From: Symbiodinium natans
Lineage: Eukaryota; Sar; Dinophyceae; Suessiales; Symbiodiniaceae
Assembly (NCBI GenBank): GCA_905221605.1
Contig: CAJNDS010002608.1
Coordinates: 15,001 to 25,000 of the forward strand
Length of the DNA stretch: 10,000 nucleotides
Reading direction: 5' to 3'
Shown here piece after piece: positions 1 to 6,456 of this stretch. The position numbers and the translations under genes were made by a program. Below the pieces are notes generated by a model. That model ran no database searches. It was not told where the DNA came from and saw only the letters and a list, made by a program, of their open reading frames with translations. The first letter of the stretch is position 1. Each line of letters starts with the position of its first letter.

Positions 1-40
1 TTAGGGATTAGGATTTAGGGTTTATGGTTGAGGGTTTAGG
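1..40 (+). repeat. Degenerate TTTAGGG interstitial telomere-like tract
   Basis: Units such as TTAGGGA, TTTAGGG, TTTATGG and TTGAGGG follow each other with substitutions. The G-rich strand is the plus strand. The tract ends exactly where the left inverted repeat of the candidate element begins. Confidence 0.8.
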
Positions 41-98
41 GACGGGCCAAGTTTTTTTTTTTGTGTGGCTCGGCCTTCTTTTCTGAAAGGTGTGGCTC
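40..98 (+). repeat. Left terminal inverted repeat
   Basis: It consists of GGACGG, an 11-base T run at 52-62, GTGTGGCTCGG at 63-73 and AAAGGTGTGGCTCG at 86-99. The GTGTGGCTCGG motif therefore occurs twice, 28 bp apart. Over 63-98, about 31 of 37 aligned positions match the reverse complement of 1439-1475. Confidence 0.6.
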
Positions 99-99
99 G

Positions 100-217
100 G
101 GTCCTCTGGTGCTTTGGTCCTCTGGTCCCGTGGTGCTCTGGTCCTCTGGTCCTTTAGTCCTTTGTCTTTGGGTCTGGAGGTCATTTGGTCCTCTGGTAAC
201 GTAATCCTCTGGTCCGT
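100..217. repeat. Degenerate 8-bp tandem repeat
   Basis: Octamers GGTCCTCT, GGTGCTTT, GGTCCTCT, GGTCCCGT, GGTGCTCT, GGTCCTCT and GGTCCTTT follow in register from 100 to about 155, then the register slips and the units decay up to 217. This looks like the older, mutated edge of the perfect array that follows. Confidence 0.75.
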
Positions 218-337
218 GGTCCCGTGGTCCCGTGGTCCCGTGGTCCCGTGGTCCCGTGGTCCCGTGGTCCCGTGGTCCCGTGGTCCCGTGGTCCCGTGGT
301 CCCGTGGTCCCGTGGTCCCGTGGTCCCGTGGTCCCGT
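218..337. repeat. Perfect 8-bp tandem array, 15 copies of GGTCCCGT
   Basis: Fifteen identical GGTCCCGT units fill 120 bp with no substitution, implying recent expansion or homogenisation. The unit contains no stop codon in several frames, and 8 is not a multiple of 3, so every frame cycles through the same 8-residue peptide (GPRDHGTT on the minus strand). That explains the overlapping open frames here, which should not be read as genes. Confidence 0.95.
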
Positions 338-369
338 GCTCGGCCCTGGTCGTCCCTCGGTCCATTTCT

Positions 370-690
370 GAAGCCGTGCAAAGCTTGTTTCAAAACATAT
401 GAATCCGTCCAAACCGCTTCAAAGCCCCAATCCCCTGCTCAACTAGGCCGTGCTGCATGCGTCAAAGCATATGATTGCCTTCCAAACCCATGATGCCGGC
501 ATAGTGTTTGCAAATGGGGCTTCTTAAGCCGTGCAAGCTTCCTTCACCTATGAATCCCTTCCAAACCCATCCTGCGAGCATTCTGTTTGCAAATGGTCGT
601 GACCCCCCAAGCCCCCCGCTTTCGTGAGCCGTGCACCACCTGAATCCTCTCCAAACCCATCGTTCGAGCATTTTGTTTGCAAATGGGGGG
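370..690. repeat. Diverged tandem repeat, unit about 75-100 bp, 3-4 copies
   Basis: Anchor GCCGTGC recurs at 373, 447, 528 and 628, and anchor GTTTGCAAATGG at 506, 585 and 675. Between them each copy carries a CCAAACCCAT-like block. Copy spacing is uneven (74, 81 and 100 bp from the first anchor; 79 and 90 from the second), so the copies have gained and lost bases. No function is recognised. Confidence 0.8.
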
Positions 691-693
691 GCT

Positions 694-724
<31 letters not shown>

Positions 725-730
725 TTTTTT
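685..730. repeat. G7 / C27 / T7 homopolymer cluster
   Basis: Seven G (685-691), a five-base spacer CTGCG, 27 C (697-723) and seven T (724-730). The G run can pair with part of the C run as a short hairpin. The exact C count is vulnerable to sequencing error. Confidence 0.85.
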
Positions 731-763
731 ACATTCCGTTTGTTTTGTCTCATGCTGGCACTC

Positions 764-900
764 ACAGCATTTGCAGCTGCTGAAAATTCAGAAATGCCGC
801 TTCATACAGTTTTTGCAGCGTCTGAAAACTCAGAAATGCTGCTATGTACAGTATGTATACAGTACTTCTCAGAAAAGCATTTGCAGCCTCTAAAACTCTA
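764..900. repeat. 42-bp tandem repeat, first block (about 3 diverged copies)
   Basis: GAAATGC anchors lie at 791 and 833 (42 bp apart) and a variant GAAAAGC at 872 (39 bp on). The unit follows the pattern GAAATGCTGCTATTTACAGT, then ATTTGCAGCCTCTGAAAACT, then CA. It is the same family as the array at 1114-1430. Confidence 0.8.
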
Positions 901-1113
901 AAATCTACGTGGACTGATATTGCCGGAACAGCAAATTGGCCGCCCGCTGCAAGCCAGTACGTACAACGCTTTGCGAATGTATAGACCGAGTCGTGCCACC
1001 ACTCAAGCACGCCCCCATCCCCCATGTACCTTTAGGACCGTGGTCCATCAACTGCAGGAACAGCCTGATGCTTGTAATGTTTCACGTGGACCCGAACGGG
1101 CGAAAGCGAAAGC
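901..1113. other. Unique segment interrupting the 42-bp array
   Basis: About 210 bp with no 42-bp units separates the two array blocks. The octamer ACGTGGAC occurs at 907-914 and again at 1084-1091, close to the two edges, which could be an insertion footprint or chance. A 12-bp near-palindrome GGACCGTGGTCC lies at 1035-1046 and resembles the 8-bp array unit. No coding region is recognised. Confidence 0.5.
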
Positions 1114-1430
1114 GAAAAGCTGCTATTTACAGTATCTGTTCTGAAAACACAGAAATGCTGCGATTTACAGTATTTGAAGCCTCTGACAACGCAGAAATGC
1201 CGCTATTTACAGTTTTGCAGCCTTTGACAACGCAGAAATGCTTCTATTTACAGTATTTGAAGTCTCTGACAACGCAGAGATGCTGCTATTTACAGTATTT
1301 GCAGCCTTTGACAACGCAGAAATGCTGCTGCTATTTACAGTATTTGAAGTCTCTGACAACGCAGAAATGCTGCTATTCGCAGTATTTGCAGCCTCTGAAA
1401 ACACAGAAGTGCTATTTGCAGCATTTGCCA
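1114..1430. repeat. 42-bp tandem repeat, main block (about 7.5 copies, paired higher-order pattern)
   Basis: GAAATGC-type anchors start at 1152, 1194, 1235, 1277, 1319, 1364 and 1406, giving spacings of 42, 41, 42, 42, 45 and 42 bp. Two unit types alternate: one with TTTGAAG(T/C)CTCTGAC and one with TTTGCAGCCTTTGAC, so an 84-bp dimer is the higher-order unit. The length is 14 codons, so frames run open on both strands. The 41-bp copy shifts frame inside the array, which argues against selection for a protein. Confidence 0.9.
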
Positions 1431-1438
1431 AGCCAAGT

Positions 1439-1502
1439 CGAGCCGCACCTTTAAAAAAATAGGCTCGGGCCACACCTTTTAAAAGCAAAAACCCCTCCGT
1501 CC
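1439..1502 (-). repeat. Right terminal inverted repeat
   Basis: On the plus strand it begins CGAGCCGCACCTTT, then an A run, then GGCTCGGGCCACACC, an A/T-rich stretch and CCGTCC. Its reverse complement aligns with 40-98. It again holds two copies of the GGTGTGGC(T/C)CG motif, mirroring the left end. Confidence 0.6.
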
Positions 1503-1508
1503 TTTAGG

Positions 1509-1634
1509 GACCCCAACAATGCGTTCAGGCACGATCAGCAGATGTACTTTGCCAAGCCCGGGCAGTCGACGGCCTCCATCGGAATCTCGAAGACTTCTAC
1601 GGAGAGGCGCCTCTCTGAGGAGGGGAGGGGTTGA
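1509..1634 (+). other. Possible exon fragment, unrecognised
   Basis: Reading from 1509 gives 41 codons before TGA at 1632-1634, beginning DPNNAFRHDQQMYFAKPGQS. Thirty-three of 41 codons end in G or C (about 80%), much higher than the surrounding repeats. It is preceded by a pyrimidine-rich stretch ending in TTTAG at 1507, which could serve as a 3' splice site, although that TTTAG also belongs to a telomere-like unit. There is no ATG start and no family match that I can recognise. It may be a decayed gene fragment or chance; the only support is composition and the open frame. Confidence 0.2.
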
Positions 1635-1640
1635 GGCGAG

Positions 1641-1668
1641 TTTAGGGTTTAGGGTTTAGGGTTTAGGG
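1641..1668 (+). repeat. Interstitial telomeric tract, 4 perfect TTTAGGG
   Basis: Four uninterrupted TTTAGGG units fill 28 bp between GAGGCGAG and ATCAGC. No direct repeat is visible at its flanks. Confidence 0.95.
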
Positions 1669-1674
1669 ATCAGC

Positions 1675-1748
1675 TTCTCCGGATCGAGCAGCCTTATAGT
1701 AAAGCTTTATATTTTCGTTCATGATATAACACCCACCCACCCGGAGAA
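1675..1748. other. Inverted 8-mer around an AT-rich loop
   Basis: TTCTCCGG (1675-1682) and CCGGAGAA (1741-1748) are exact inverted copies 58 bp apart. The loop holds AAAGCTTT and (ACCC)n-like sequence. Nothing coding is visible in 1669-1800. Confidence 0.35.
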
Positions 1749-1799
1749 TCCCATAACATTCCGAAAACAAGAGGTATTCTCCAATCATCTCAGCTTCAA

Positions 1800-2100
1800 A
1801 GTCCTTGAGGCCTTGCAACCCTAAACCCCAGGCCTTGAGGCCTTGAAACTCTAACCCTAAACGCTAGGCCTTGAGGCTAAACTCCAGGCCTTGAGGCCCT
1901 GAAAGCCTAAACACCAGGCTTTGAGGCCCTGAAACCCTAAACGCCAGGCCTTGAGGCCTTGAAACACTAAACTCCACACCTTGAGGCCCTGAAACCCTAA
2001 CCCCAGGCCTTGAGGCCCTGAAACCCTAAACGCCAGGCCTTGAGGCCCTGAAACCCTAAACCCCAGGCCTTGAGGCTCTGAAACCCTAAACTCGAGGCGT
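1800..2100 (-). repeat. 30-bp minisatellite built around CCCTAAA, about 10 copies
   Basis: The unit is AGGCCTTGAGGCCCTGAAAC followed by CCTAAACGCC. CCTTGAG-type anchors start at 1803, 1833, 1869, 1889, 1919, 1949, 1979, 2008, 2038 and 2068, with spacings of 30, 36, 20, 30, 30, 30, 30, 29, 30 and 30 bp. Each copy carries a CCCTAAAC core, so the array is a hybrid of telomere-like and GC-rich sequence. The 30-bp length keeps a minus-strand frame open, giving a ten-residue repeat such as FRVSGPQGLG, but the 20- and 29-bp units break that frame. Confidence 0.9.
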
Positions 2101-2190
2101 TGCCTTGAACCACGGTTTTTTGCCTTGAACCACGAATCATTGGCCTTGAGTTTTTGGCCCTGAACCGCGAAATTTTTGGCCTTGAACCAC
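2101..2190. repeat. Short related tandem repeat (GCCTTGAACCACG)
   Basis: GCCTTGAACCACG-like units recur at about 2102, 2122, 2142, 2157 and 2178, spaced by T-rich or AT-rich bases. The CCTTGA core is shared with the preceding minisatellite, so this may be its diverged edge. It is followed by an AT-rich stretch with TATAAAA at 2216-2222. Confidence 0.6.
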
Positions 2191-2242
2191 AAAGTCATTA
2201 AAGCTTAAATTAACATATAAAAGAGAGGTTTAGATGGGCTAT

Positions 2243-2275
2243 GGGTTTAGGGTTTAGGGTTTAGGGTTCAGGGTT
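2243..2275 (+). repeat. Interstitial telomeric tract
   Basis: It reads GGGTTTAGGG repeated, with one GGGTTCAGGG variant at its right end, and is embedded between unique sequences. Confidence 0.9.
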
Positions 2276-2690
2276 GGCTAGGACCCTGGGGAAAGCTACC
2301 GGGTAGTGAGTCATCCCAGCCCCTTCGACCGCGGAGGCCTGCTTTTTTTAAGGAATCCAACAGAGCCCTGCTGGGTTCTCTGTATTCCTTCTTGCTATGT
2401 TGTTTGCAAGGGATCCTAGTACCCAGAGAGCCTAAGATCCCACAGGCCTTATGCATTATATCCCCAAGTGAGATACTTACTGGGACCCTAGGCCTTATTC
2501 GCGCAAAGCGCCCGCTCCCGTCCCCAAAATCCCCAAAACCCCCGAACCCTCCCCGAAACTCCAGGTTCAAAATCTACATCCGGGACGTCACCGGGCCCTA
2601 CGGACAGGCGTGGGCTCGGTTGTTCGGGGCTCCCGGCATTTCGGCATGGTTAAGGTGCGGGCACTTGAATTTGATAAGGACTCTGGAGGT
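2276..2690. other. Unique segment, no recognised gene
   Basis: About 415 bp without tandem repeats. It contains an imperfect hairpin at 2350-2390, a GCGCAAAGCGC palindrome at 2501-2511 and the 9-mer AGGCCTTAT twice (about 2443 and 2490). A plus-strand open frame runs across 2392-2694; its last third, after a possible splice acceptor (AACTCCAG ending near 2562), has higher GC at third positions. No family is recognised and I do not call a gene. Confidence 0.5.
2350..2390. other. Imperfect hairpin
   Basis: AAGGAATCCAACAGAGCCC (2350-2368) pairs with GGGTTCTCTGTATTCCTT (2373-2390) with a few bulges and a four-base loop. The 12-mer GGGTTCTCTGTA of the right arm recurs at 2993-3004. Confidence 0.55.
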
Positions 2691-2701
2691 TTAGGGTTTA
2701 C

Positions 2702-3088
2702 TTGTAGCAACACCTCAAAATAGCCTCGGAAGCCCTTCAAAAGAGCTGAACCCTTAGATGTTTCAAATATCCCCCCAACCTGAAACCAAGCAGCCCTGAC
2801 GGGCACTGTAGGGACTTGAAGGAAACAGGCCACACGAGTCGGAATGCTTACTAATGGTATTCCCTAAGGGTCCCTTCATAGTTGCAGTATAGTGACCTCT
2901 TCTAATTCTTCAGGCCCCTAGGCCCTTGTTCCCTTTGTTGTTGGGCTTAGGTTCCCCTTTAAACTAAACCCCTTTGCCCCTATATTACTCGGGGGTTCTC
3001 TGTAGCACTTCTCTGCGGGACTTTCCGATGTTGGGGCAGGAGATGCCGAGCAGCAACATTGTGCCCTCTTCAATCGACTCCCCCCGGA
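2702..3088. other. Unique segment, nothing recognised
   Basis: A single GGTTTAGGGTTTA remnant precedes it at 2690-2702. The stretch then has mixed composition, short CCCTAAG-like and GGTTCCCC-like words and no long credible open frame. The 82-residue minus-strand frame at 2588-2833 crosses the telomere remnant and has no recognisable domain. Confidence 0.5.
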
Positions 3089-3090
3089 TC

Positions 3091-3121
3091 TAGGGTCTAG
3101 GGTTTAGGGTTTAGGGTTTAG
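3091..3121 (+). repeat. Interstitial telomeric tract
   Basis: TAGGGTC followed by about three TTTAGGG-phase units and a final TTTAG. It lies between CCCCCCGGATC and TCCCCTGAAC. Confidence 0.9.
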
Positions 3122-3240
3122 TCCCCTGAACAGTCGCAGCCCACGGAGCCACTCCCCTGACAGCCGGCTGGATCCTGATTTAAGCTGGCAAACTTTCCGT
3201 CATTGGGGCTCAACATGCCAGCGGGCAAAGCACATACTGA
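3122..3240. other. Spacer with an inverted 7-mer
   Basis: GCTGGCA (3184-3190) and TGCCAGC (3216-3222) are exact inverted copies with a 25-base loop. TCCCCTGA(A)CAG occurs twice in the first 45 bases. No coding signal is seen. Confidence 0.35.
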
Positions 3241-3377
3241 GCCCCGAATCCCTGAATTCCTAAAACCCTAAATCCTATAAACCATATAAACCCTAAAAAC
3301 CCTATAAAACCCTAAAAACCATAAAAACCCTAAAAACCCTAAGAACCCTAAAAACCCTAAAAACTAAAAACCCTAAA
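3241..3377 (-). repeat. Telomere-variant array with 9-bp CCCTAAAAA units
   Basis: Units alternate between CCCTAAAAA, CCCTATAAAA, CCATAAAAA and CCCTAAGAA, i.e. the telomere heptamer with one to three extra A. The start (3241-3280) is more degenerate. The G-rich strand is the minus strand. Confidence 0.9.
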
Positions 3378-3468
3378 CCCCAAACCCCAAACCCCAAACC
3401 CCAAACCCCAAACCCCAAACCCCAAACCCCAAACCCCAAACCCCAAACCCCAAACCCCAAACCCCAAA
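3378..3468 (-). repeat. Perfect array of 13 CCCCAAA heptamers
   Basis: Thirteen identical CCCCAAA units (TTTGGGG on the minus strand) cover 91 bp. This single-base variant of CCCTAAA has been homogenised, and the G-rich strand has runs of four G every seven bases, suitable for G-quadruplex formation. Confidence 0.95.
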
Positions 3469-3496
3469 CCCTAAACCCTAAACCCTAAACCCTAAA
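3469..3496 (-). repeat. Four CCCTAAA heptamers
   Basis: Four perfect canonical CCCTAAA units abut the variant array in register, then the sequence turns unique at CCCCAACCGCG. Confidence 0.95.
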
Positions 3497-3590
3497 CCCC
3501 AACCGCGTGCACACCATGGAGCCTTGGGAGGTTTGCTTGCAGAGCTCCAGTGGCGGCGCGACGCTCGACCAAGGCGGTTTGTGCTTCAGA

Positions 3591-3660
3591 GTTCGAGGGT
3601 TTGGGGTTTAGGGTTTGGGGTTTAGGGCTTGGGGGAGTTCGAGGGTTTGGGGTTTTTGCA
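3591..3660 (+). repeat. G-orientation telomere-like tract with duplicated leader
   Basis: GTTCGAGGGTTTGGGGTTT occurs at 3591-3609 and again at 3637-3655, with TTTAGGG and TTTGGGG units between. It faces away from the C-rich arrays at 3241-3496 across a ~95-bp unique spacer. Confidence 0.8.
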
Positions 3661-4065
3661 TTCAGGGCTCCGGGTTCGGGGGTCAGATACATTTTTGCGG
3701 CTTTGGATTTTAGGGTGTTCAGGGGTCATGGGGTTGAGAGTTGAGTTGCGGCTTGAGTCAAGGACAAAACGTGCTGGTAGCCTACAGAATCCGAGTCCGC
3801 TCTGTGCCTCATCTTTGCCCCGGCCCTCTTTGGGCTGCTTTTTGTTTGTAATACTCCACAAAGCTCCCTCTCTCTCTCTCTGTCATATGGGTATCTGTTT
3901 TAACAATAGGGATCCCCTCTGTACCCCAAGTGCTTCAGCCCTTGGTGAACCCACAAACGGGTACCTCTATTCTAGGAAATCCCTAATGTTCTGGCTGGGC
4001 TACTGAGTTCCCTTGTCCTATTGATGGAAGCCTTGTTTTGGGCCCGTAGTACCAATGGCAAGTAA
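3661..4065. other. Unique segment, no recognised gene
   Basis: About 400 bp with a (CT)7 microsatellite at 3868-3881. A plus-strand frame crosses 3629-4006 but begins inside the telomere-like tract and shows no domain. Inverted CCAATG (4052-4057) and CATTGG (4067-4072) mark its end. Confidence 0.5.
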
Positions 4066-4440
4066 TCATTGGCCACAGTCGCACTCATTGCACGAGAACA
4101 TGCAAACACGATAGTTTTCGTGACACCAAACTACGCATTTGCGGCTGCTCTCGTCCCAGGCAGAGTCGCTGTCAGACTTATCGCCGAAGTCACATCCGCA
4201 ACTCTTGTAGATCGTGTGCGTTTTTTACCTAATGGAATGAGCATTAACCCTACACATCCCACACCCGAAACTCTACAGAGAATCCCTAAGCCATTCGGCT
4301 CTTTCGGGAGGCCGACGCCGACAGCCCCAGAAAGTCTTCGTCCGTGGCTACGATGGCGGACGGAGGCGGCGACGCTGTTCGAAGGATGGCGGCAAGAAGT
4401 GGCGGATCTACCAGCCACTTGCCGGTTTCTGGGTAGTTAG
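4066..4440 (+). other. Open frame of about 124 codons, unrecognised
   Basis: The frame is open from just after TAA at 4063-4065 to TAG at 4438-4440. There is no ATG near its beginning; the first ATG codes a methionine about 57 residues in. The early part is rich in A, V, L and R (for example VPGRVAVRLIAEVTSATLVD) and looks protein-like. The last third is proline- and arginine-rich, then tryptophan-rich. Third-position GC is not raised. It could be a decayed gene, an internal exon or a chance frame. No family is recognised, and the opposite strand is also open over 4131-4418, which lowers the value of openness here. Confidence 0.2.
4353..4436 (+). other. Short ATG-initiated frame, possible first exon
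   Basis: ATG at 4353 opens a 27-codon frame beginning MADGGGDAVRRMAARSGG and closing at TAG 4434-4436. The alanine- and glycine-rich start after MAD resembles many eukaryotic N-termini, and a possible GT donor lies at GCCGGTTTCT (about 4425). It is in a different frame from the longer open frame over the same bases, so at most one can be real. Confidence 0.15.
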
Positions 4441-4509
4441 AAGTAGGGTTATGAAGTACCCTCAAAACCTTGTAACCAGGTCCAACTATAGTTACTCGTT
4501 ACCCTACTT
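4441..4509. other. Imperfect stem-loop
   Basis: AAGTAGGGT (4441-4449) and ACCCTACTT (4501-4509) pair exactly, and the next bases inward continue imperfectly. An inner pair GTAAC (4472-4476) and GTTAC (4491-4495) could extend the structure. Confidence 0.45.
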
Positions 4510-5286
4510 AAAGCCCCACCTATAACTACCCATGAACCTCCAAGGAAGTTTCAAGTTTTAGGAGCTTAGGTTCAGAGTCTGACCTCACAAACGGGTTTCG
4601 GGTGAAGCTCGTTCAAGCTTCGGTTTGGAGTGGGTTGGGCTCAGGGTTCGCGTAGTGGTCCGGTCTGCGCTCAAACCTCAAGCGTCTTCTGTTGTAACTT
4701 GAACCTCCTCGTCTTTTGCGCGAACGTGCCCCTCTGTACGTACATTATTGTCCAGTTTTTGGGGTACGCACGCTAAATATGCTGTAAGGGGCCATATCAT
4801 CACATAAGGACCCATCAAACTGCCCATGTGAATTCAGGCCGGCGGAAGTCAGGTTGCTCTTGCACTTCTACAGACCCAAACCTTACGTACATTGATACAT
4901 GGTTGATATCCGCACCTCCTTGTCTGAGAAGAATTAGTATAGAGGGTCCCATGGTTTTAGGGGCCTATGGTGCGAATGAGGGGATGATCCACTTTTCTTG
5001 AATTTGTCTCCCCTTCACATTGACATGCGTCTTGCTTGTGGGTGTAAACGGGTTGAGGAGTAGATAGTAGAGACCAGTGACATAATCGGGTATATAGTCG
5101 AACTTCATTGCACATACACATTGACAGGAAGTGCCGCGTGTTAGACAACGGGAGGGTTGCTTTCTCGGATTATTCGTTGCCTAAACGAACACGAGGACTT
5201 CAATTGTAGCTTGCGACCTGTGATTCCAGCCGGGTGACAAGCACACGGCTGGAACTTCAGAGGCTTGTGTTGCGGCGGACCGCCAT
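4510..5286. other. Long unique segment, no recognised gene
   Basis: Nearly 780 bp of mixed composition without tandem repeats. The longest frames are short (63 codons on the minus strand at 4957-5148) and show no motif. ACGTACATT occurs twice, near 4738 and 4885. A TTCGTT/AACGAA inverted pair lies at 5173-5189 and a 9-bp-stem hairpin at 5224-5254. Confidence 0.5.
5224..5254. other. Hairpin with perfect 9-bp stem
   Basis: TTCCAGCCG (5224-5232) and CGGCTGGAA (5246-5254) pair perfectly around a 13-base loop. No T run follows on the plus strand, so nothing points to a terminator. Confidence 0.5.
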
Positions 5287-5487
5287 TTACCTAAACCTTA
5301 AACTCCAATCTCCAAACTTCCTAAACTCCTTAAGCTCCTTAAGCCCTATCCCTAAACCCTAAAACCTAATCCTCTACACCCCTAAGCCCTTAAACACCCC
5401 CAGCCTAGACCCTAACACTCCTGAAACCCCGCTAATCCCCTAAACCCCTAACCCCCCTAGACCCCCCAAACCCTAAGACTCTAAATG
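5287..5487 (-). repeat. Highly degenerate CCCTAAA-like tract
   Basis: Two hundred bases of ACCTAAACC, CCTTAAACT, CCCTAAACC, CCCCTAAAC and CCCCTAACC-type words, with hardly any perfect heptamer. It looks like an old telomere-like array that has decayed. Confidence 0.8.
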
Positions 5488-5600
5488 GATCCTACTAAGG
5501 ACCCTGGTAGGTATATTCTTCTTACATTCCTGCCACATTCTTATTGCATTCCCACTATACTCATGGGGTTCCCTGGTTGGGGTTCCCATTCAAAAGTCCC

Positions 5601-5645
5601 CTAAGAAAACCCTAAACCCTGAACCCCTTGACCCCTAAACCCTAA
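5601..5645 (-). repeat. Degenerate CCCTAAA tract
   Basis: It reads CCCCTAAG, then CCCTAAACCCTGAACCCC and CCCTAAACCCTAAG. The region 5488-5600 between this and the preceding tract is unique, with two GGGGTTCCC words at 5566-5590. Confidence 0.8.
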
Positions 5646-5718
5646 GCTCAGGAAGCTCGAGCCCGGCAATGGAGGAAACTACGACAAGGAAGCGTGGAGC
5701 CTGCCAGGGATTCTGTGA
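5646..5718. other. Spacer between oppositely oriented telomere-like tracts
   Basis: Seventy-three unique bases. ATG at 5669 opens a short frame (MEETTTRKRGACQGFCEG) that runs into the following telomere-like tract, so a gene is unlikely. Confidence 0.4.
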
Positions 5719-5790
5719 GGGGTTTAGGGGTTTAGGGGTTTAGGGTTTAGGGGTTAGGGTTTAGGGTTTAGGGTTAAAGGGTTTAGGGCT
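5719..5790 (+). repeat. TTTAGGG / TTTAGGGG interstitial tract
   Basis: Eight-base TTTAGGGG units precede seven-base TTTAGGG units, with one TTAAAGGG variant. Its orientation is opposite to the tract ending at 5645. Confidence 0.9.
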
Positions 5791-6132
5791 AGGCTCTGCG
5801 AGCTCGGGACGTGGAGAGAGTTCAAAAGGAGGGCTGCTGGTTTGAGGGCGGGAATCAAGGGCTTCTGAGTTGACATTGTTACCTGGGACTCTGTTTGCTT
5901 TTTGCTTTCAGTTGGTTCAGTGGCCCCTCTAGGAGTAGTGCTAGAGCCTTCAGGTGTTAGGGCTTAGAGCGCTTTAGGGCTTTTTCCCACTTACCGCTAT
6001 GTAGTTCCTATATAGTTCTTGGTATGACCAAGGGCTTCACTCTTACGGCAATGGCTACTGTGTGTTTTATTTACGTCGAGGGCTTTGGGAGGTCTTGGGC
6101 TTTGCGGTTAAACCATGGGTTTCCCGACTACC
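5791..6132. other. Unique segment, no recognised gene
   Basis: It contains scattered AGGGCTT words, a pyrimidine-rich TTTGCTTTTTGCTTTCAG run ending at 5911 that resembles a 3' splice site, a CTCTAG/CTAGAG inverted pair (5927-5946) and no long open frame. Confidence 0.45.
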
Positions 6133-6261
6133 CCCCTTCTATGCTACCTTGCCCCCCCCCCCCCCAGGTTCCCCCCCTAAGCTGACCTGAATTAGGCTTG
6201 ATTATCCCTAAATAGCCTTGTTTCTGGGGGGAACCTAGGGGGCAGTATAGGGTAGCAAGGG
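6133..6261. other. Large imperfect palindrome (fold-back), about 130 bp
   Basis: Inner arms AGGTTCCCCCC (6166-6176) and GGGGGGAACCT (6226-6236) pair exactly. Further out GCTACC (6143-6148) pairs with GGTAGC (6251-6256), and CCCTT (6135-6139) with AAGGG (6257-6261). Bases between are partly paired, with 14 C (6152-6165) opposite a shorter G run at 6237-6242. The loop of about 50 bp is centred near 6201. Such fold-backs are typical of small inverted-repeat elements, but no target duplication is evident. Confidence 0.6.
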
Positions 6262-6386
6262 AACCCCTGATTAAAGAGGCTGATGCTGCCAGGAGAACGG
6301 GGACGCTCAGTTCAACAACGGATGCCGCTGAGCCTTGCGTTGAGGGGCCCGAACTGCCATGCGCAACCGCAGGTCCGTGTCCATGT
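6262..6386. other. Unique spacer between fold-backs
   Basis: Mixed composition. Open frames on both strands (6283-6480 plus, 6307-6594 minus) extend from here through the hairpins and are therefore probably chance. Confidence 0.4.
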
Positions 6387-6435
6387 CCCTATACTTCCAG
6401 AAGGACTCAACTATTGGGTCCCTAGAAGTATAGGG
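6387..6435. other. 49-bp hairpin with two-part stem and 3-base loop
   Basis: CCCTATACTTC (6387-6397) pairs perfectly with GAAGTATAGGG (6425-6435). Inside it GGACTCAA (6403-6410) pairs with TTGGGTCC (6414-6421) with one mismatch, leaving loop CTA. A small asymmetric bulge of five versus three bases separates the two stem parts. It could form in DNA or in RNA from either strand. Confidence 0.7.
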
Positions 6436-6456
6436 TATACGTCTATGTGTAGATTT

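Larger units (their letters stand above)
40..1502. mobile_element. Candidate non-autonomous element bounded by ~60-bp terminal inverted repeats
   Basis: The two ends are imperfect inverted copies. Bases 40-98 read GGACGG, a T-rich run, then GTGTGGCTCGG and AAAGGTGTGGCTCG; the reverse complement of 1439-1502 reads GGACGG, a T-rich run, then GTGTGGCCCGAGCC and AAAGGTGCGGCTCG. The flanks are TTTAG at 35-39 and TTTAG at 1503-1507, so a 5-bp target duplication inside a TTTAGGG unit is possible; removing the element leaves a plain telomere-like sequence. The interior is almost entirely tandem repeat (8-bp, ~80-bp and split 42-bp arrays) with no transposase, so it would depend on a partner for mobility. 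The target duplication is weak evidence alone because TTTAG is common here. The long symmetric ends are the stronger sign. Superfamily is unknown. Confidence 0.5.

Noticed and set aside
8-412. Overlapping long open frames on both strands with GPRDHGTT or VPWSRGP repeats
   Set aside because: They are produced by the stop-free 8-bp array; every frame is open and cycles the same octapeptide, so openness carries no coding information.
936-1454. 172-residue plus-strand frame, and a minus-strand frame at 1207-1488
   Set aside because: The 42-bp unit is 14 codons without stops in several frames. A one-base deletion in one copy shifts the frame mid-array, which a selected protein would not tolerate.
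1857-2198. 113-residue minus-strand frame with ten-residue repeats
   Set aside because: It is the translation of a 30-bp minisatellite, with 20- and 29-bp copies that break the register.
2216-2222. TATAAAA as a promoter element
   Set aside because: It lies in an AT-rich stretch next to repeats, with no credible gene at a suitable distance.
3241-3496. True chromosome end
   Set aside because: Unique sequence continues on both sides and the arrays contain variant units.
100-3500. CRISPR array
   Set aside because: The repeats are contiguous tandem units without unique spacers of constant length, and the setting is eukaryotic.
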